In this document: in pieces, positions 28,324 through 38,070 of the stretch
Layout: each line of letters starts with the position of its first letter
Position numbering within the stretch: the stretch's first letter is position 1
Assembly: GCA_022701275.1 (NCBI GenBank)
Contig: CP031740.1
Span: 6,275,001-6,339,000 of the forward strand
Origin: Microcoleus vaginatus PCC 9802
GTDB taxonomy: Bacteria > Cyanobacteriota > Cyanobacteriia > Cyanobacteriales > Microcoleaceae
Length of the DNA: 64,000 bases
Direction: 5' to 3'
Notes under the pieces: model-generated
Seen by the model: only the letters and a program-made list of their open reading frames with translations
Database searches by the model: none
What the model was told of the DNA's origin: nothing
Translations under genes and position numbers: made by a program

Positions 28324-28347
28324 TACCAAATCCCGCTTAAATACTTT

Positions 28348-28441
28348 CTCTCACACGCCGTAGGTAAATCCTGTAAACATTTATCTGCGTCCATCCGCGT
28401 ACATCCACCACCATCTGCCGTTAAAATTCCCAAGTAATCTG
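28348..28441. repeat. Interspersed ~90-bp intergenic repeat, copy 1
   Basis: Lies in the 364-base gap between the pentapeptide and sulfotransferase genes. It begins CTCTCACACGCCGTAGGTAA and runs through TCCTGTAAACATTTATC to AAGTAATC. A second, about 90% similar copy lies at 36835-36928. Just downstream (28458-28500) a 22-base unit GATCCGACTTTTCCGACTTT is tandemly doubled. No gene is supported in this gap. Confidence 0.7.
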
Positions 28442-28687
28442 TACTCATGGCAAAGATCCGACTTTTCCGACTTTACGATCCGACTTTTCCGACTTATAAA
28501 GGCAGAGGCCGGAAGCAATGATAGAGATAGGGAAAGTCAACCCACAATGTCTAGATTGTAAAGATATCGTAAACCTGGATGTTGTGTTGCGAAATGTAAA
28601 ATAAAAATATGCTAGAAAAGATATGTCTTTAGTATGATACATTTAGTTTGCATCTAAGTTCTACAAACGCATTCCAACGCGAGGTCA

Positions 28688-29509
28688 GTGAAAGCCCACT
28701 TGATATCAGGATTACCGCGTTCAGGATCTACCTTACTAGCAGCCCTCCTGCGACAAAACCCCCGGTTTCACGCCGCCATGACTAGCCCCGTCGGGGGTTT
28801 AGTGGAGAGAATGTTGGAAGCCATGAGCGAAGATAATGAATTTTCGGTGTTTATTTCCCCAGAACAAAAACGGGCGCTGATTCTCAGCATTTTTTCTGCT
28901 TATTATCACCCGCAAGCTGAAAAAGAAGTGATATTCGACACCAATCGCCTTTGGTGTAGCAAATTGCCATTAATTCTGGAACTATTTCCTGAAGCTAAAG
29001 TAATCTGCTGTGTCAGAAATATCGCCTGGATTATGGACAGCATTGAGCTACTGATTCGGCGCAACGCCTTTGAGGTTTCCCGGTTATTTAATAATCCAGC
29101 AGAACGGGCTACAGTTTATAGTCGCACAGAGGCATTAAGTCAAGGTTCGCGTTTAGTTGGTTATGCTTATAATGCTCTTAAAGAAGCGTTTTATAGCGAA
29201 CAGAGTGCATCTCTTTTACTGGTAGATTACGATTTATTAACCATAAAGCCGGCTAAAACCATGTCGCTGATTTATCAATTTCTTGGCGAAGAGCCTTTTG
29301 AGCATGATTTCGAGAATGTTCAATATCAAGAGCCAGAATTTGATAATAAGCTGAAAACACAAGGGTTACATCAAGTGCGTGCTCAAGTCGAGTTTAAACC
29401 GAGAAAAACAATTTTACCCCCCGACTTGTTTGAGCGATTTGATGGCTTATCTTTTTGGACAGATTCAACAAATAGTCGTGCTAGTGCGATTGTAGCGAAA
29501 ACTCAATAA
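28688..29509 (+). CDS. Sulfotransferase family protein
   Basis: A 273-residue protein starting at GTG 28688 with GAGG just upstream. The N-terminal SGLPRSGSTLLAALLRQNP is the PAPS 5'-phosphosulphate-binding loop, and AKVICCVRNIAWIMDSIELL contains the 3'-phosphate-binding Arg/Ser region. LLLVDYDLLTIKPAKTMSLI and YQFLGEEPF fit the C-terminal part of the fold. Sulfotransferases move sulphate from PAPS to hydroxyl or amine acceptors; here a surface glycan or metabolite is plausible given the neighbouring surface proteins, but the acceptor cannot be told. Confidence 0.85.
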   Translation: MKAHLISGLPRSGSTLLAALLRQNPRFHAAMTSPVGGLVERMLEAMSEDNEFSVFISPEQKRALILSIFSAYYHPQAEKEVIFDTNRLWCSKLPLILELFPEAKVICCVRNIAWIMDSIELLIRRNAFEVSRLFNNPAERATVYSRTEALSQGSRLVGYAYNALKEAFYSEQSASLLLVDYDLLTIKPAKTMSLIYQFLGEEPFEHDFENVQYQEPEFDNKLKTQGLHQVRAQVEFKPRKTILPPDLFERFDGLSFWTDSTNSRASAIVAKTQ

Positions 29510-29530
29510 ACCGCAAAACTTTAGCCTCTA

Positions 29531-29604
29531 GATCCCCCCTAACCCCCCTTAAAAAGGGGAAGAGCGTTCAATGTCCCCTTTTTAAGGGGGATGCGAGGGG
29601 GATC
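29531..29604. repeat. Palindromic GATCCCCC repeat, copy 1
   Basis: A 74-base imperfect palindrome starting GATCCCCCCTAACCCCCCTT and ending AAGGGGGATGCGAGGGGGATC. A related copy (45774-45855) sits between cruF and cruG inside a larger MITE-like element. It folds into a long hairpin upstream of the first giant RTX gene. This type is widespread between cyanobacterial genes. Confidence 0.8.
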
Positions 29605-29647
29605 GAAACTTAAATGTAAACCATAGATATCAAGGATTTCAGTAATT

Positions 29648-32600
29648 ATGAACTCATCAACCGCCAACAAGCAAATTATTTTCGTTGACTCTTCTGTACA
29701 GAATTATCAAAACTTGATAGAGGGCGCAGATGCTAACGCCAAAATAGTCATTTTAGATGACAAGCGTAGTGGCATTGAACAAATTACCCAAGCACTGGCT
29801 AGTGAAAGTGGCATTGAAGCTGTTCATGTAGTTTCTCACGGCAACCAAGGCAGTTTAAAACTCGGTGCAGACGTACTCAATGGGAATGACCTCGAAAATT
29901 TTAACACTCAGCTAAAACAGTGGGAAAATGCTCTGACAGAAAACGGAGATATCCTACTTTATGGATGCGATGTAGCCGCCGGAGAAACTGGCAATAATTT
30001 TGTCAAGCGATTGAGTGAACTCACAGGTGCAGATGTCGCAGCCTCTAACGACTTAACAGGAAATGCAGTTAAAGGCGGCGACTGGGATTTAGAAATAGTA
30101 ACGGGCCAGATTGAATCCGCCGTGCCGTTTAATCGGCAGGCAATGGAAGATTATGACTATACACTGGCGACTTTTAATGTCACGGTGGGAACTGATGATG
30201 GCACCGGCACTGTAGCAGGCACATTGAGCAAAGCAATTTTAGATGCGAATGTCGCTGCCGGAGATGACACCATTACCCTCGCCACAAATCTCACTGTTAC
30301 AGGGGTAATGAAGACCCTAGTTAACAGCAACATTGATTTTATTGGCAATAACTTTATTGTCAATGGCGGTAATGCTTTTCGTCCCTTCTTCGTCAAGTCG
30401 GGAACCGTGAATTTCTCCAACATGACTGTCACTAACGGAAGGGCGCAGGCGGGAGCGGGTGGCGATGGCGGTGGCGGCGCTGGTATGGGTGGCGGTTTAT
30501 TCATCTACGATGGCACTGTCAGAATCAATAACGTCACTTTTAGCAACAACCAGGCGCAGGGGGGAGCGGGTGGCGACTATTTTAATGGCGGCGCTGGCGG
30601 TGGCGGGATGTTTGGCGCTGGCAACCGTGGAGGTGGTGGTCTTTTTGGCCGTAGCACAAGTAACACTGGCGGCTACGGCGGTAATGGCAACTACGGAGGT
30701 GGGATAGGATCTTTCGGCGGCGGCGGCAATTTTCCCCAGAGCCCGGGGGGTTTTGGCGGCGGTGGTGGTGGCTACTACAACAGTTCCCCAAACGGTGGCG
30801 CTGGAGGGTTCGGCGGCGGTGGCGGCTACGGCGCGAACGGCGGTCCGGGTGGCTACGGTGGCGGTGGCGGAGACTGGAGCTTTGGCAACACTGGACCGGG
30901 GGGCACTTTCGGCGGCAACAGTAACGGCGGTCAAGGTGGGGGCGGCGCTGGTATGGGGGGTGCCATCTTCATTCGCCAGGGCTCTTTAGCCCTCAACAAC
31001 GCCAGATTCAGCAGCAACACCGCCACCGGCGGCATCGGTGTTTACGGTGGCAACCCCGGTCAAGGCAAAGGTGGGGCAATTTTTGCCATGCGTTCTCTCA
31101 CCAACACCAATGGCAACAACCAGGGAATGCCAACTGCGCTACCTACTGTCACCTCATTTGGATTAGTAGGAGCAACTTTCACCAGCAACACCGCAGCCAA
31201 CCAAGCTGGCACTCCCGCTACCTTCGCCAACGGTATCGGCAATAACCAAGACAATAACGATGTTTACGGTACGATTTTAGGCAACCCCGTCAACCTCTCA
31301 GTTACTCCCACCATCGGCACCGAAGTGGGAACAACCAGCATCATCGTCACCGCTACTGCGGCCGCACCTGTAGTCGGCAACCAAACCGTTGATGTTGCTC
31401 TTTCCGGTACGGCACTTCCTGCTGACTTCACAGGCATAATTCCCACTCTTATTACCATTCCCAGCGGTCAAACCATAGGTACATTTACCGTCAATATTAA
31501 TGATGATGCCTTAATAGAAGGAAGCGAAACCGGCACTTTCACAATTTCCAATCCTTCTGCTGGCTTGACATTGGGAACTACTACTACTGGTAACGCCACA
31601 ATTACCGACAACGACTTCCCCACAGTCAACCTCTTAGTTACTCCCACCACTGGCGCCGAAACCGGAACCACAGCAATTACCGTCACCGCCACAGCATCTC
31701 AAGCAGTTGTCGGCAATCAAACCGTTGATGTTGCTCTTTCCGGTACGGCACTTCCTGCTGACTTCACAGGCGGCATAATTCCCACTCTTATTACCATTCC
31801 CAGCGGTCAAACCACAGGTACATTTACCGTCAATATTGATGATGATGCCTTAATTGAAGGAAGCGAAACAGGCACTTTCACAATTTCCAATCCTTCTGCT
31901 GGCTTGACATTGGGAACTACTACTACTGGTAACGCAACAATTACAGACAACGACTTCCCCACAGTCGACCTCTCAGTTACTCCCACCACTGGCACCGAAA
32001 CCGGAACCACAGCAATTACCGTCACCGCTACAGCATCTCAAGCAGTTGTCGGCGATCAAACCGTTAATGTTGCTCTTTCCGGTACGGCACTTCCTGCTGA
32101 CTTCACAGGCGGCATAATTCCCACTCTTATTACCATTCCCAGCGGTCAAACCACAGGTACATTTACCGTCAATATTGATGATGATGCCTTAATTGAAGGA
32201 AGCGAAACAGGCACTTTCACAATTTCCAATCCTTCTGCTGGCTTGACATTGGGAACTACTACTACTGGTAACGCAACAATTACCGACAACGACTTCCCCA
32301 CAGTCGACCTCTCAGTTACTCCCACCACTGGCACCGAAACCGGAACCACAGCAATTACCGTCACCGCTACAGCATCTCAAGCAGTTGTCGGCGATCAAAC
32401 CGTTAATGTTGCTCTTTCCGGTACGGCACTTCCTGCTGACTTCACAGGTGGCATAATTCCCACTCTTATTACCATTCCCAGCGGTCAAACCACAGGTACA
32501 TTTACCGTCAATATTGATGATGATGCCTTAATTGAAGGAAGCGAAACAAGCACTTTCACAATTTCCAATCCTTCTGCTGGCTTGACATTGGGAACTACTA

Positions 32601-35600
32601 CTACTGGTAACGCAACAATTACCGACAACGACTTCCCCACAGTCAACCTCTCAGTTACTCCCACCACCGGCACCGAAGCCGGAACAACCAGCATCACCGT
32701 CACTGCTACAGCCGCCGCACCTGTAGTCGGCAACCAAACCGTCAACCTCGCCTTAACTGGAGTTGCCACGCCTGCTGATTTCACCGGCACAATTCCCACC
32801 CAAATAACCATCGCCGATGGCGCCACCAGCGGTTCTGTCACCTTCACCATTACCGACGACCAAATCGCCGAAATTGATGAAACTGCCAACCTCACCATTA
32901 GCAATCCATCAGCAGGCCTTCAATTAGGAACCACCACCACAGGTAGTTTCACCATCACCGACAACGACACCGCTGGCTTTCAAATCCTCCCGATTAGCGG
33001 CAATACCAGCGAATTCGCAGGTCAAGCTACGTTTGACATCCGCTTAACCAGCCAACCCACCGCCGATGTCATCCTTGGCTTAACCAGCACCAACACAGCA
33101 GAAGGCACCGTTTTACCCGCTAACCTCACCTTTAATTCCACCAATTGGAACGCTTACCAAACCGCCACAATCACCGGTGTAGACGATGTGGTGGCTGACG
33201 GTGATATTGCCTACCAAATTATCACCGCTGTCGATACCACCACCGCCGACACGAACTATAGCAATCTCAACCCACCAGATGTCAATGTCACCAACACAGA
33301 CAACGACTCTCCAGGCGTTACCGTCACTCAATCTGCTGGCAGTACCGAAGTAACAGAAGGGGGAATTACCGATTCTTATACCCTACAATTGAACACCCTC
33401 CCCACCAGCAATGTTGACGTTACCGTGACAGCGGATACTCAAGCAGAAGTTAGCCTAGATGGAACGAATTTTGCTGCCACGCAAATTCTAACCTTCACAA
33501 ATGTTAATGGCCAAACTCCTCAAATTGTCACCGTTCGTGCTGTTGATGACACCCTACCGGAAAACAACCATACAGGTGCAATAACCCACGCTATTACCAA
33601 CAGTACAGATCCCAATTATCCAACAACATTGGCGATTGGACCTGTGAATGCACAGATTACCGATAACGATATTACTTACAGCGTCGTCGGCAGTACCGCC
33701 ACAGTGACTGAGGGAAATAGCGGTACTCAAGTGGTAAGTTTCACCGTTACCCGCACCGGAGAAACGAACCAAAGTAGCAGCATTGATTTTAGTTTTGGGG
33801 GAACAGCAACCACTGGCGTCGATTACAATAACGCCATTGTTACCGGAACCGGAGTTACCGCCACTGGCAGTACGGTTAGTTTTGCTGCCAATGCTACCAT
33901 AGCAACAATCGCGGTGGCCATTGTCGGCGATCGAATTACCGAACCTAACGAAACCCTAGCACTCACTCTGAGCAACGCGACTGCCCCAGGAACTGCTAAT
34001 ATTATTGGTTCTCCAATAACCACCACGATTCAAGACGATGATATTGCGGGAATTTCTATCACTCCTACCAGCGGATTAACAACCACAGAAGCGGGGGGAA
34101 CGGCTACTTTTACGGTAGTTCTAGATACTCAGCCTACAGCAGATGTGACGATTGGGACGACTTCGGATAATACGGCAGAAGGTACTGTAGATAAACCGAG
34201 TTTAACTTTCACGAATGCTAACTGGAATACTCCCCAAACCGTCACAGTTACCGGAATAGATGAGAGTGTAGTAGATGGGAATGTTGCTTACAATATTGTC
34301 ACTGCTGCTGCTACCAGTACCGATACTAATTACAGTGGTGTTGATGCGGATGATGTCGCAGTCACTAATACTGACAATGACAGCAAAGGCATCACCGTCA
34401 CTCCTACCAGCGGTTTAACAACCACAGAAGCAGGGGGAACAGCTACTTTTACGGTAGTTCTAGATAGCCAGCCTACAGCAGATGTGACGATTGGGACGAC
34501 TTCGGATAATACGGCTGAAGGTACTGTAGATAAACCGAGTTTAACCTTCACGAATGCTAACTGGAATACTCCCCAAACCGTCACAGTTACAGGAATAGAT
34601 GACTTAGTAGAAGATGGGAATGTTGCTTACAACATTGTCACTGCTGCGGCTACCAGTACCGATACTAATTACAGCGGTGTTAATGCGGATGATGTCGCAG
34701 TTACTAATACTGACAACGACAGCAAAGGCATCACCGTCACTCCCATCACTGGTTTAACAACTACTGAAGCGGGGGGAACAGCTACTTTTACGGTAGTTCT
34801 AGATAGCCAGCCTACAGCAGATGTGACTATTGGGACGACTTCAAATAATACGGCTGAAGGTACTGTAGATAAACCCAGTTTAACTTTCACGAATGCTAAC
34901 TGGAATACTCCCCAAACCGTCACAGTCACCGGAATAGATGACTTAGTAGTAGATGGGAATGTTGCTTACAACATTGTCACTGCTGCTGCTACCAGTACCG
35001 ATACTAATTACAACGGTGTTAATGCGGATGATGTCGCAGTTACTAATACTGACAATGACAGCAAAGGCATCACCGTCACTCCTACCAGCGGTTTAACAAC
35101 CACAGAAGCAGGGGGAACAGCTACTTTTACGGTAGTTCTCAATAGCCAGCCTACAGCAGATGTGACGATTGGGACGACTTCGGATAATACGGCTGAAGGT
35201 ACTGTAGATAAACCGAGTTTAACTTTCACGAATGCTAACTGGAATACTCCCCAAACCGTCACAGTTACCGGAGTAGATGAATTAGTAGTAGATGGGAATG
35301 TTGCTTACAACATTGTCACTGCTGCTGCTACCAGTACCGATACTAATTACAGTGGTGTTAATGCGGATGATGTCGCAGTTACTAATACTGACAACGACAC
35401 CGCACCAACACCCGCGCCCACACCAACACCCACACCCGCACCAATCGTTCGGGAAACACCAAGACCAACACCAACACCCGCACCATTCCCTGGGGAAACA
35501 CCAACACCAACACCCACACCCGCACCATTCCCTGGGGAAACACCAACACCAACACCCACACCCGCACCAATCCCTGGGGAAACACCAACACCCACACCAA

Positions 35601-36742
35601 CACCCGCGCCAATCCCTGCGGAAACACCAACACCCGCACCAATCCCTGGGGAAACACCAACACCAACACCCACACCCGCACCAATCCCTGGGGAAACACC
35701 AACACCCACACCCACACCCGCACCAATCTCTGCACCAACCCCTGGACTAACCCCTGCACCAACCCCTGCACCAACCCCTGCAGAAACACCGACGCCAACA
35801 CCATCGGTAACACCAACACCAACAACCAACAACATCCCTAACGATGACTGCATCTGCGATGACATTGCCTATCCCAATTTAAACCAACCTAACTCGGTTG
35901 AAAACACCATACTTGGTGTATCGGGAATTCAAATAGGCACTGCCCAAAACGAGGAATTTCTCGGCACTAACAACGGCAATATATTCGATGCCAAATCCGG
36001 GAATGACAACTTATATGGTGGTGCCAGCAACGACATCTTTAATGGTAATCAAGGCAATGATTTCATCAGCGGAGGCAAAGGTGATGACATCCTATTTGGA
36101 GATGAAGGAAACGACATCGTACTTGGTGAGTTGGGCAATGATTTAATCTTTGGAGGCAAAGCCAATGACTCCATAAATGGCCGCGAAGGTAATGACATCA
36201 TTCTTGGTGATAAAGATGATGATTTCATCGATGGTGGCAAGGAGAATGACGTTTTATATGGAGGCAAAGGTAACGACATAATTCTTGGTAGTCAAGGTGA
36301 TGACTCCCTGTTTGGACAGTTAGGTTCAGATACTATCTGCGGGGGTGTAGGTAATGATTTCATCAGCGGTAACGAACAAGCCGATATCCTGGGAGGATGT
36401 GAAGGAAATGATACTCTTTATGGAGGGGAAGATAATGATACTCTCCTAGGGGGAAAAGGCTCTGATATCCTTTACGGAGACTTGGGTAATGATAGTTTGA
36501 TTGGCGGTAGCGGCAACGATATTTTTGCCTTAAAAGCTGGTCAAGGATTTGACATAATCGCTGATTTTACAGTCGGTCAAGATTTGATTGGATTAACCGG
36601 AGGTTTGAGTTTTGGTCAGTTAGCAATCACTCAAAATACTCAGGGAACTCTCATCAAAAATGTCTTGACAGGAGAGGAGCTAGGTGTCATGATTGGAGTG
36701 AGTGCCAATGCGATTACATCTGCTAATTTCCTGCTGATTTAG
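29648..36742 (+). CDS. Giant DUF4347/Calx-beta/RTX surface or secreted protein
   Basis: A 2364-residue protein without an N-terminal signal peptide. Order: DUF4347 domain (about 8-170; HVVSHGNQG with His64, LLYGCDVAAG with Cys107), a Gly-rich beta-helix-like passenger (about 175-535), five Calx-beta-like 113-residue repeats starting near 545 (VTPTTGTETGTT ... TITDNDFP), further related domains, four repeats of a second 113-residue type (about 1470-1915; [20 protein letters not shown]), a Pro/Thr linker, and RTX nonapeptide repeats (about 2095-2290; GNDxLxGG) with a type I secretion-like end. RTX repeats bind calcium and support export through TolC-type channels. It is probably an extracellular adhesin or matrix protein. 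A paralogue lies at 38071-44391. Confidence 0.87.
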   Translation: MNSSTANKQIIFVDSSVQNYQNLIEGADANAKIVILDDKRSGIEQITQALASESGIEAVHVVSHGNQGSLKLGADVLNGNDLENFNTQLKQWENALTENGDILLYGCDVAAGETGNNFVKRLSELTGADVAASNDLTGNAVKGGDWDLEIVTGQIESAVPFNRQAMEDYDYTLATFNVTVGTDDGTGTVAGTLSKAILDANVAAGDDTITLATNLTVTGVMKTLVNSNIDFIGNNFIVNGGNAFRPFFVKSGTVNFSNMTVTNGRAQAGAGGDGGGGAGMGGGLFIYDGTVRINNVTFSNNQAQGGAGGDYFNGGAGGGGMFGAGNRGGGGLFGRSTSNTGGYGGNGNYGGGIGSFGGGGNFPQSPGGFGGGGGGYYNSSPNGGAGGFGGGGGYGANGGPGGYGGGGGDWSFGNTGPGGTFGGNSNGGQGGGGAGMGGAIFIRQGSLALNNARFSSNTATGGIGVYGGNPGQGKGGAIFAMRSLTNTNGNNQGMPTALPTVTSFGLVGATFTSNTAANQAGTPATFANGIGNNQDNNDVYGTILGNPVNLSVTPTIGTEVGTTSIIVTATAAAPVVGNQTVDVALSGTALPADFTGIIPTLITIPSGQTIGTFTVNINDDALIEGSETGTFTISNPSAGLTLGTTTTGNATITDNDFPTVNLLVTPTTGAETGTTAITVTATASQAVVGNQTVDVALSGTALPADFTGGIIPTLITIPSGQTTGTFTVNIDDDALIEGSETGTFTISNPSAGLTLGTTTTGNATITDNDFPTVDLSVTPTTGTETGTTAITVTATASQAVVGDQTVNVALSGTALPADFTGGIIPTLITIPSGQTTGTFTVNIDDDALIEGSETGTFTISNPSAGLTLGTTTTGNATITDNDFPTVDLSVTPTTGTETGTTAITVTATASQAVVGDQTVNVALSGTALPADFTGGIIPTLITIPSGQTTGTFTVNIDDDALIEGSETSTFTISNPSAGLTLGTTTTGNATITDNDFPTVNLSVTPTTGTEAGTTSITVTATAAAPVVGNQTVNLALTGVATPADFTGTIPTQITIADGATSGSVTFTITDDQIAEIDETANLTISNPSAGLQLGTTTTGSFTITDNDTAGFQILPISGNTSEFAGQATFDIRLTSQPTADVILGLTSTNTAEGTVLPANLTFNSTNWNAYQTATITGVDDVVADGDIAYQIITAVDTTTADTNYSNLNPPDVNVTNTDNDSPGVTVTQSAGSTEVTEGGITDSYTLQLNTLPTSNVDVTVTADTQAEVSLDGTNFAATQILTFTNVNGQTPQIVTVRAVDDTLPENNHTGAITHAITNSTDPNYPTTLAIGPVNAQITDNDITYSVVGSTATVTEGNSGTQVVSFTVTRTGETNQSSSIDFSFGGTATTGVDYNNAIVTGTGVTATGSTVSFAANATIATIAVAIVGDRITEPNETLALTLSNATAPGTANIIGSPITTTIQDDDIAGISITPTSGLTTTEAGGTATFTVVLDTQPTADVTIGTTSDNTAEGTVDKPSLTFTNANWNTPQTVTVTGIDESVVDGNVAYNIVTAAATSTDTNYSGVDADDVAVTNTDNDSKGITVTPTSGLTTTEAGGTATFTVVLDSQPTADVTIGTTSDNTAEGTVDKPSLTFTNANWNTPQTVTVTGIDDLVEDGNVAYNIVTAAATSTDTNYSGVNADDVAVTNTDNDSKGITVTPITGLTTTEAGGTATFTVVLDSQPTADVTIGTTSNNTAEGTVDKPSLTFTNANWNTPQTVTVTGIDDLVVDGNVAYNIVTAAATSTDTNYNGVNADDVAVTNTDNDSKGITVTPTSGLTTTEAGGTATFTVVLNSQPTADVTIGTTSDNTAEGTVDKPSLTFTNANWNTPQTVTVTGVDELVVDGNVAYNIVTAAATSTDTNYSGVNADDVAVTNTDNDTAPTPAPTPTPTPAPIVRETPRPTPTPAPFPGETPTPTPTPAPFPGETPTPTPTPAPIPGETPTPTPTPAPIPAETPTPAPIPGETPTPTPTPAPIPGETPTPTPTPAPISAPTPGLTPAPTPAPTPAETPTPTPSVTPTPTTNNIPNDDCICDDIAYPNLNQPNSVENTILGVSGIQIGTAQNEEFLGTNNGNIFDAKSGNDNLYGGASNDIFNGNQGNDFISGGKGDDILFGDEGNDIVLGELGNDLIFGGKANDSINGREGNDIILGDKDDDFIDGGKENDVLYGGKGNDIILGSQGDDSLFGQLGSDTICGGVGNDFISGNEQADILGGCEGNDTLYGGEDNDTLLGGKGSDILYGDLGNDSLIGGSGNDIFALKAGQGFDIIADFTVGQDLIGLTGGLSFGQLAITQNTQGTLIKNVLTGEELGVMIGVSANAITSANFLLI
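31282..32640 (+). repeat. 339-bp tandem repeats (Calx-beta type 1)
   Basis: Four units of 336-339 bases inside the first giant gene, each encoding 112-113 residues from VNLSVTP to TITDNDFPT. Units beginning near 31615, 31954 and 32293 are almost identical in DNA, suggesting very recent unit duplication or strong conversion. The fifth unit starts near 32632 and passes into the tract shared with the second giant gene. Confidence 0.9.
32660..34975 (+). repeat. 2.3-kb tract identical to 40768-43083
   Basis: From CCCACCACCGGCACCGAAGC at 32660 to the base before a G/C difference at 34976, this segment matches the second giant gene at a constant offset of 8108 bases with no insertion or deletion. 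I found no mismatch on reading. It encodes the last type-1 Calx-beta unit, the middle domains and the first three type-2 repeats. Confidence 0.88.
34050..35390 (+). repeat. 339-bp tandem repeats (Calx-beta type 2)
   Basis: Four nearly identical 339-base units in the first giant gene, each encoding 113 residues from [16 protein letters not shown] to [12 protein letters not shown]. The paralogue at 38071 has three of these units. Confidence 0.9.
35399..35820 (+). repeat. Pro/Thr low-complexity linker repeat
   Basis: Degenerate tandem repeats of ACACCAACACCC-type sequence encode PTPTPAPIPGET-type residues. They join the Calx-beta region to the RTX domain. The corresponding linker in the paralogue (43171-43470) has a different unit ([13 protein letters not shown]), so the linkers evolve independently. 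Confidence 0.88.
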
Positions 36743-36756
36743 GAAAGGAAGAAAAG

Positions 36757-36791
36757 TGCGAGATCCCATTCGATCCAAAAGAGATCTCGCA
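36757..36791 (+). terminator. Terminator-like hairpin after first RTX gene
   Basis: Stem TGCGAGATC (36757-36765) and GATCTCGCA (36783-36791) lies 15 bases after the stop codon and is followed by an AT-rich stretch (ATTCTACCAATTTTAAAAGG). The same downstream sequence follows the hairpin after the second giant gene, so the 3' flanks are also duplicated. Confidence 0.55.
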
Positions 36792-36834
36792 ATTCTACCA
36801 ATTTTAAAAGGTCTTGCTACAACGATCGATATTA

Positions 36835-36928
36835 CTCTCACACCCCGTGGGTAAATCCTGTAAACATTTATCCGCGTCCATAGCGCGTACATCCGCCACC
36901 ATCTGCGGTTAAAGTTCCAAAGTAATTA
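36835..36928. repeat. Interspersed ~90-bp repeat, copy 2
   Basis: Begins CTCTCACACCCCGTGGGTAA and ends AGTTCCAAAGTAATT; similar over its whole length to 28348-28441. Its last 20 bases form the 3' end of the TIGR03032-like gene (stop at 36909-36911), so the repeat supplies the final codons of that gene. Confidence 0.7.
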
Positions 36929-37973
36929 ACTGAGCAATTTCATCCGTTTGAAAACCCAACGCCATCGGCTTTTGCACTGCCGGAATCACCTGCACATCAT
37001 AAAGTTCCGTAACAATCCCTTCAAACCGCAACCAGTGAACGATCGCCCCAGTAGTCAAATCGATCGCCATCATACCACATCGAGGCTCAGCATCCTTTGC
37101 TACCAATAACTCATCCAATTCTAAACCGCTAAAAGTATTGTCACCACCCCTCGGTTTCGAGAGTCCAACAATTGCCCAATTTTGCCAAAAAGCTAGTCCT
37201 CGGACATATCCCGGACAAAACGCAATTGCCTCAAATTTCCCTGTCTCTAAATCCACATATCCTAATTCTCCCCGCCCCGAATTCAGCAACCACAATTTGT
37301 CTTGATACCAGCGGGGTGAGTGCGGCATTGACAATCCTGTGACGATGATATCATTAGATTCAATATCAATAACTATACCGCCATTTTTTCTGCGATCGCG
37401 CCAGCCATCCACCACATCCGACTGACTCGACGCTGTGACATATTTCGCCTCCCCAGCTACCATTGCCAAACCGTTGAGGTGACAGCGGTCTTCGTTGATG
37501 TATTGTGAGATAAATTGCGGTTTCCATAAAGGTTTACAACTGTGGCGATCGCTCAATGTAGCGATACAATTAAACAAAGTGCTAATAAAAATGATTTGAT
37601 TATTTTTATCGACAGCGATATCGTGAATGTCGATATCACCTGTGGTGTGGGCGATGCGAGGGATGTAAAGGCGATCGTAACCTTGATGTTGTCCTCCCTC
37701 CGCTAGCACATTATCTAATTGCCAGAGTTGATATTTGGAACTTAAATAAATGCGTTCCGGCGTACAGAAAAGCCCCATTGCGCGATCGAATATTCGCCAA
37801 AAAGCCGAGATTCTGTTCGTTTCTGGCACAGCACCAATTAACATTAACCTGCTGGTTTGATAGGTAGTGCAAGCGAGGCTGATTTGTTGAGAAGTTAACC
37901 AAGATGGCAAATCGCGATCGCCAAAAATCTCGTGTTCTTGGGATGTATTCAAAATTGCGCGATCGTTATTCAT
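36909..37973 (-). CDS. TIGR03032 family protein
   Basis: A 354-residue soluble protein with no signal peptide. Recognisable features are FGDRDLPSWLTSQQISLACT at the start, YIPRIAHTTGDIDIHDIAVD, FNCIATLSDRHSCKPLWKPQFIS, RCHLNGLAMVAGEAKYVTA, GGIVIDIESNDIIVTGLSMPHSPRW and GELGYVDLETG, characteristic of the TIGR03032 family, which appears to form a beta-propeller. The function is unknown. In other cyanobacteria the family is often near large repeat or calcium-binding surface proteins; here it sits between the two giant RTX genes, which fits but does not prove a link. Its last codons come from an interspersed repeat. Confidence 0.82.
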   Translation of the reverse strand: MNNDRAILNTSQEHEIFGDRDLPSWLTSQQISLACTTYQTSRLMLIGAVPETNRISAFWRIFDRAMGLFCTPERIYLSSKYQLWQLDNVLAEGGQHQGYDRLYIPRIAHTTGDIDIHDIAVDKNNQIIFISTLFNCIATLSDRHSCKPLWKPQFISQYINEDRCHLNGLAMVAGEAKYVTASSQSDVVDGWRDRRKNGGIVIDIESNDIIVTGLSMPHSPRWYQDKLWLLNSGRGELGYVDLETGKFEAIAFCPGYVRGLAFWQNWAIVGLSKPRGGDNTFSGLELDELLVAKDAEPRCGMMAIDLTTGAIVHWLRFEGIVTELYDVQVIPAVQKPMALGFQTDEIAQLITLEL

Positions 37974-38070
37974 AACTTTTGTCTCCTCAATATAAAGTTT
38001 CCTTAAAGGTGGTTACATACCCGGATGGCTCTGGTACACTAATCCTATATAATGTATCCGGTAATCTACC

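Noticed and set aside
31282..35390. CRISPR-like regularly spaced repeats
   Set aside because: The repeats are 339 bases long, contiguous, and in frame within a protein gene; there are no short repeats with unique spacers.
35347..35865. Val/Gly-rich minus-strand frame in the RTX gene linker
   Set aside because: It is a shadow of the Pro/Thr repeat on the plus strand, with no independent signals.
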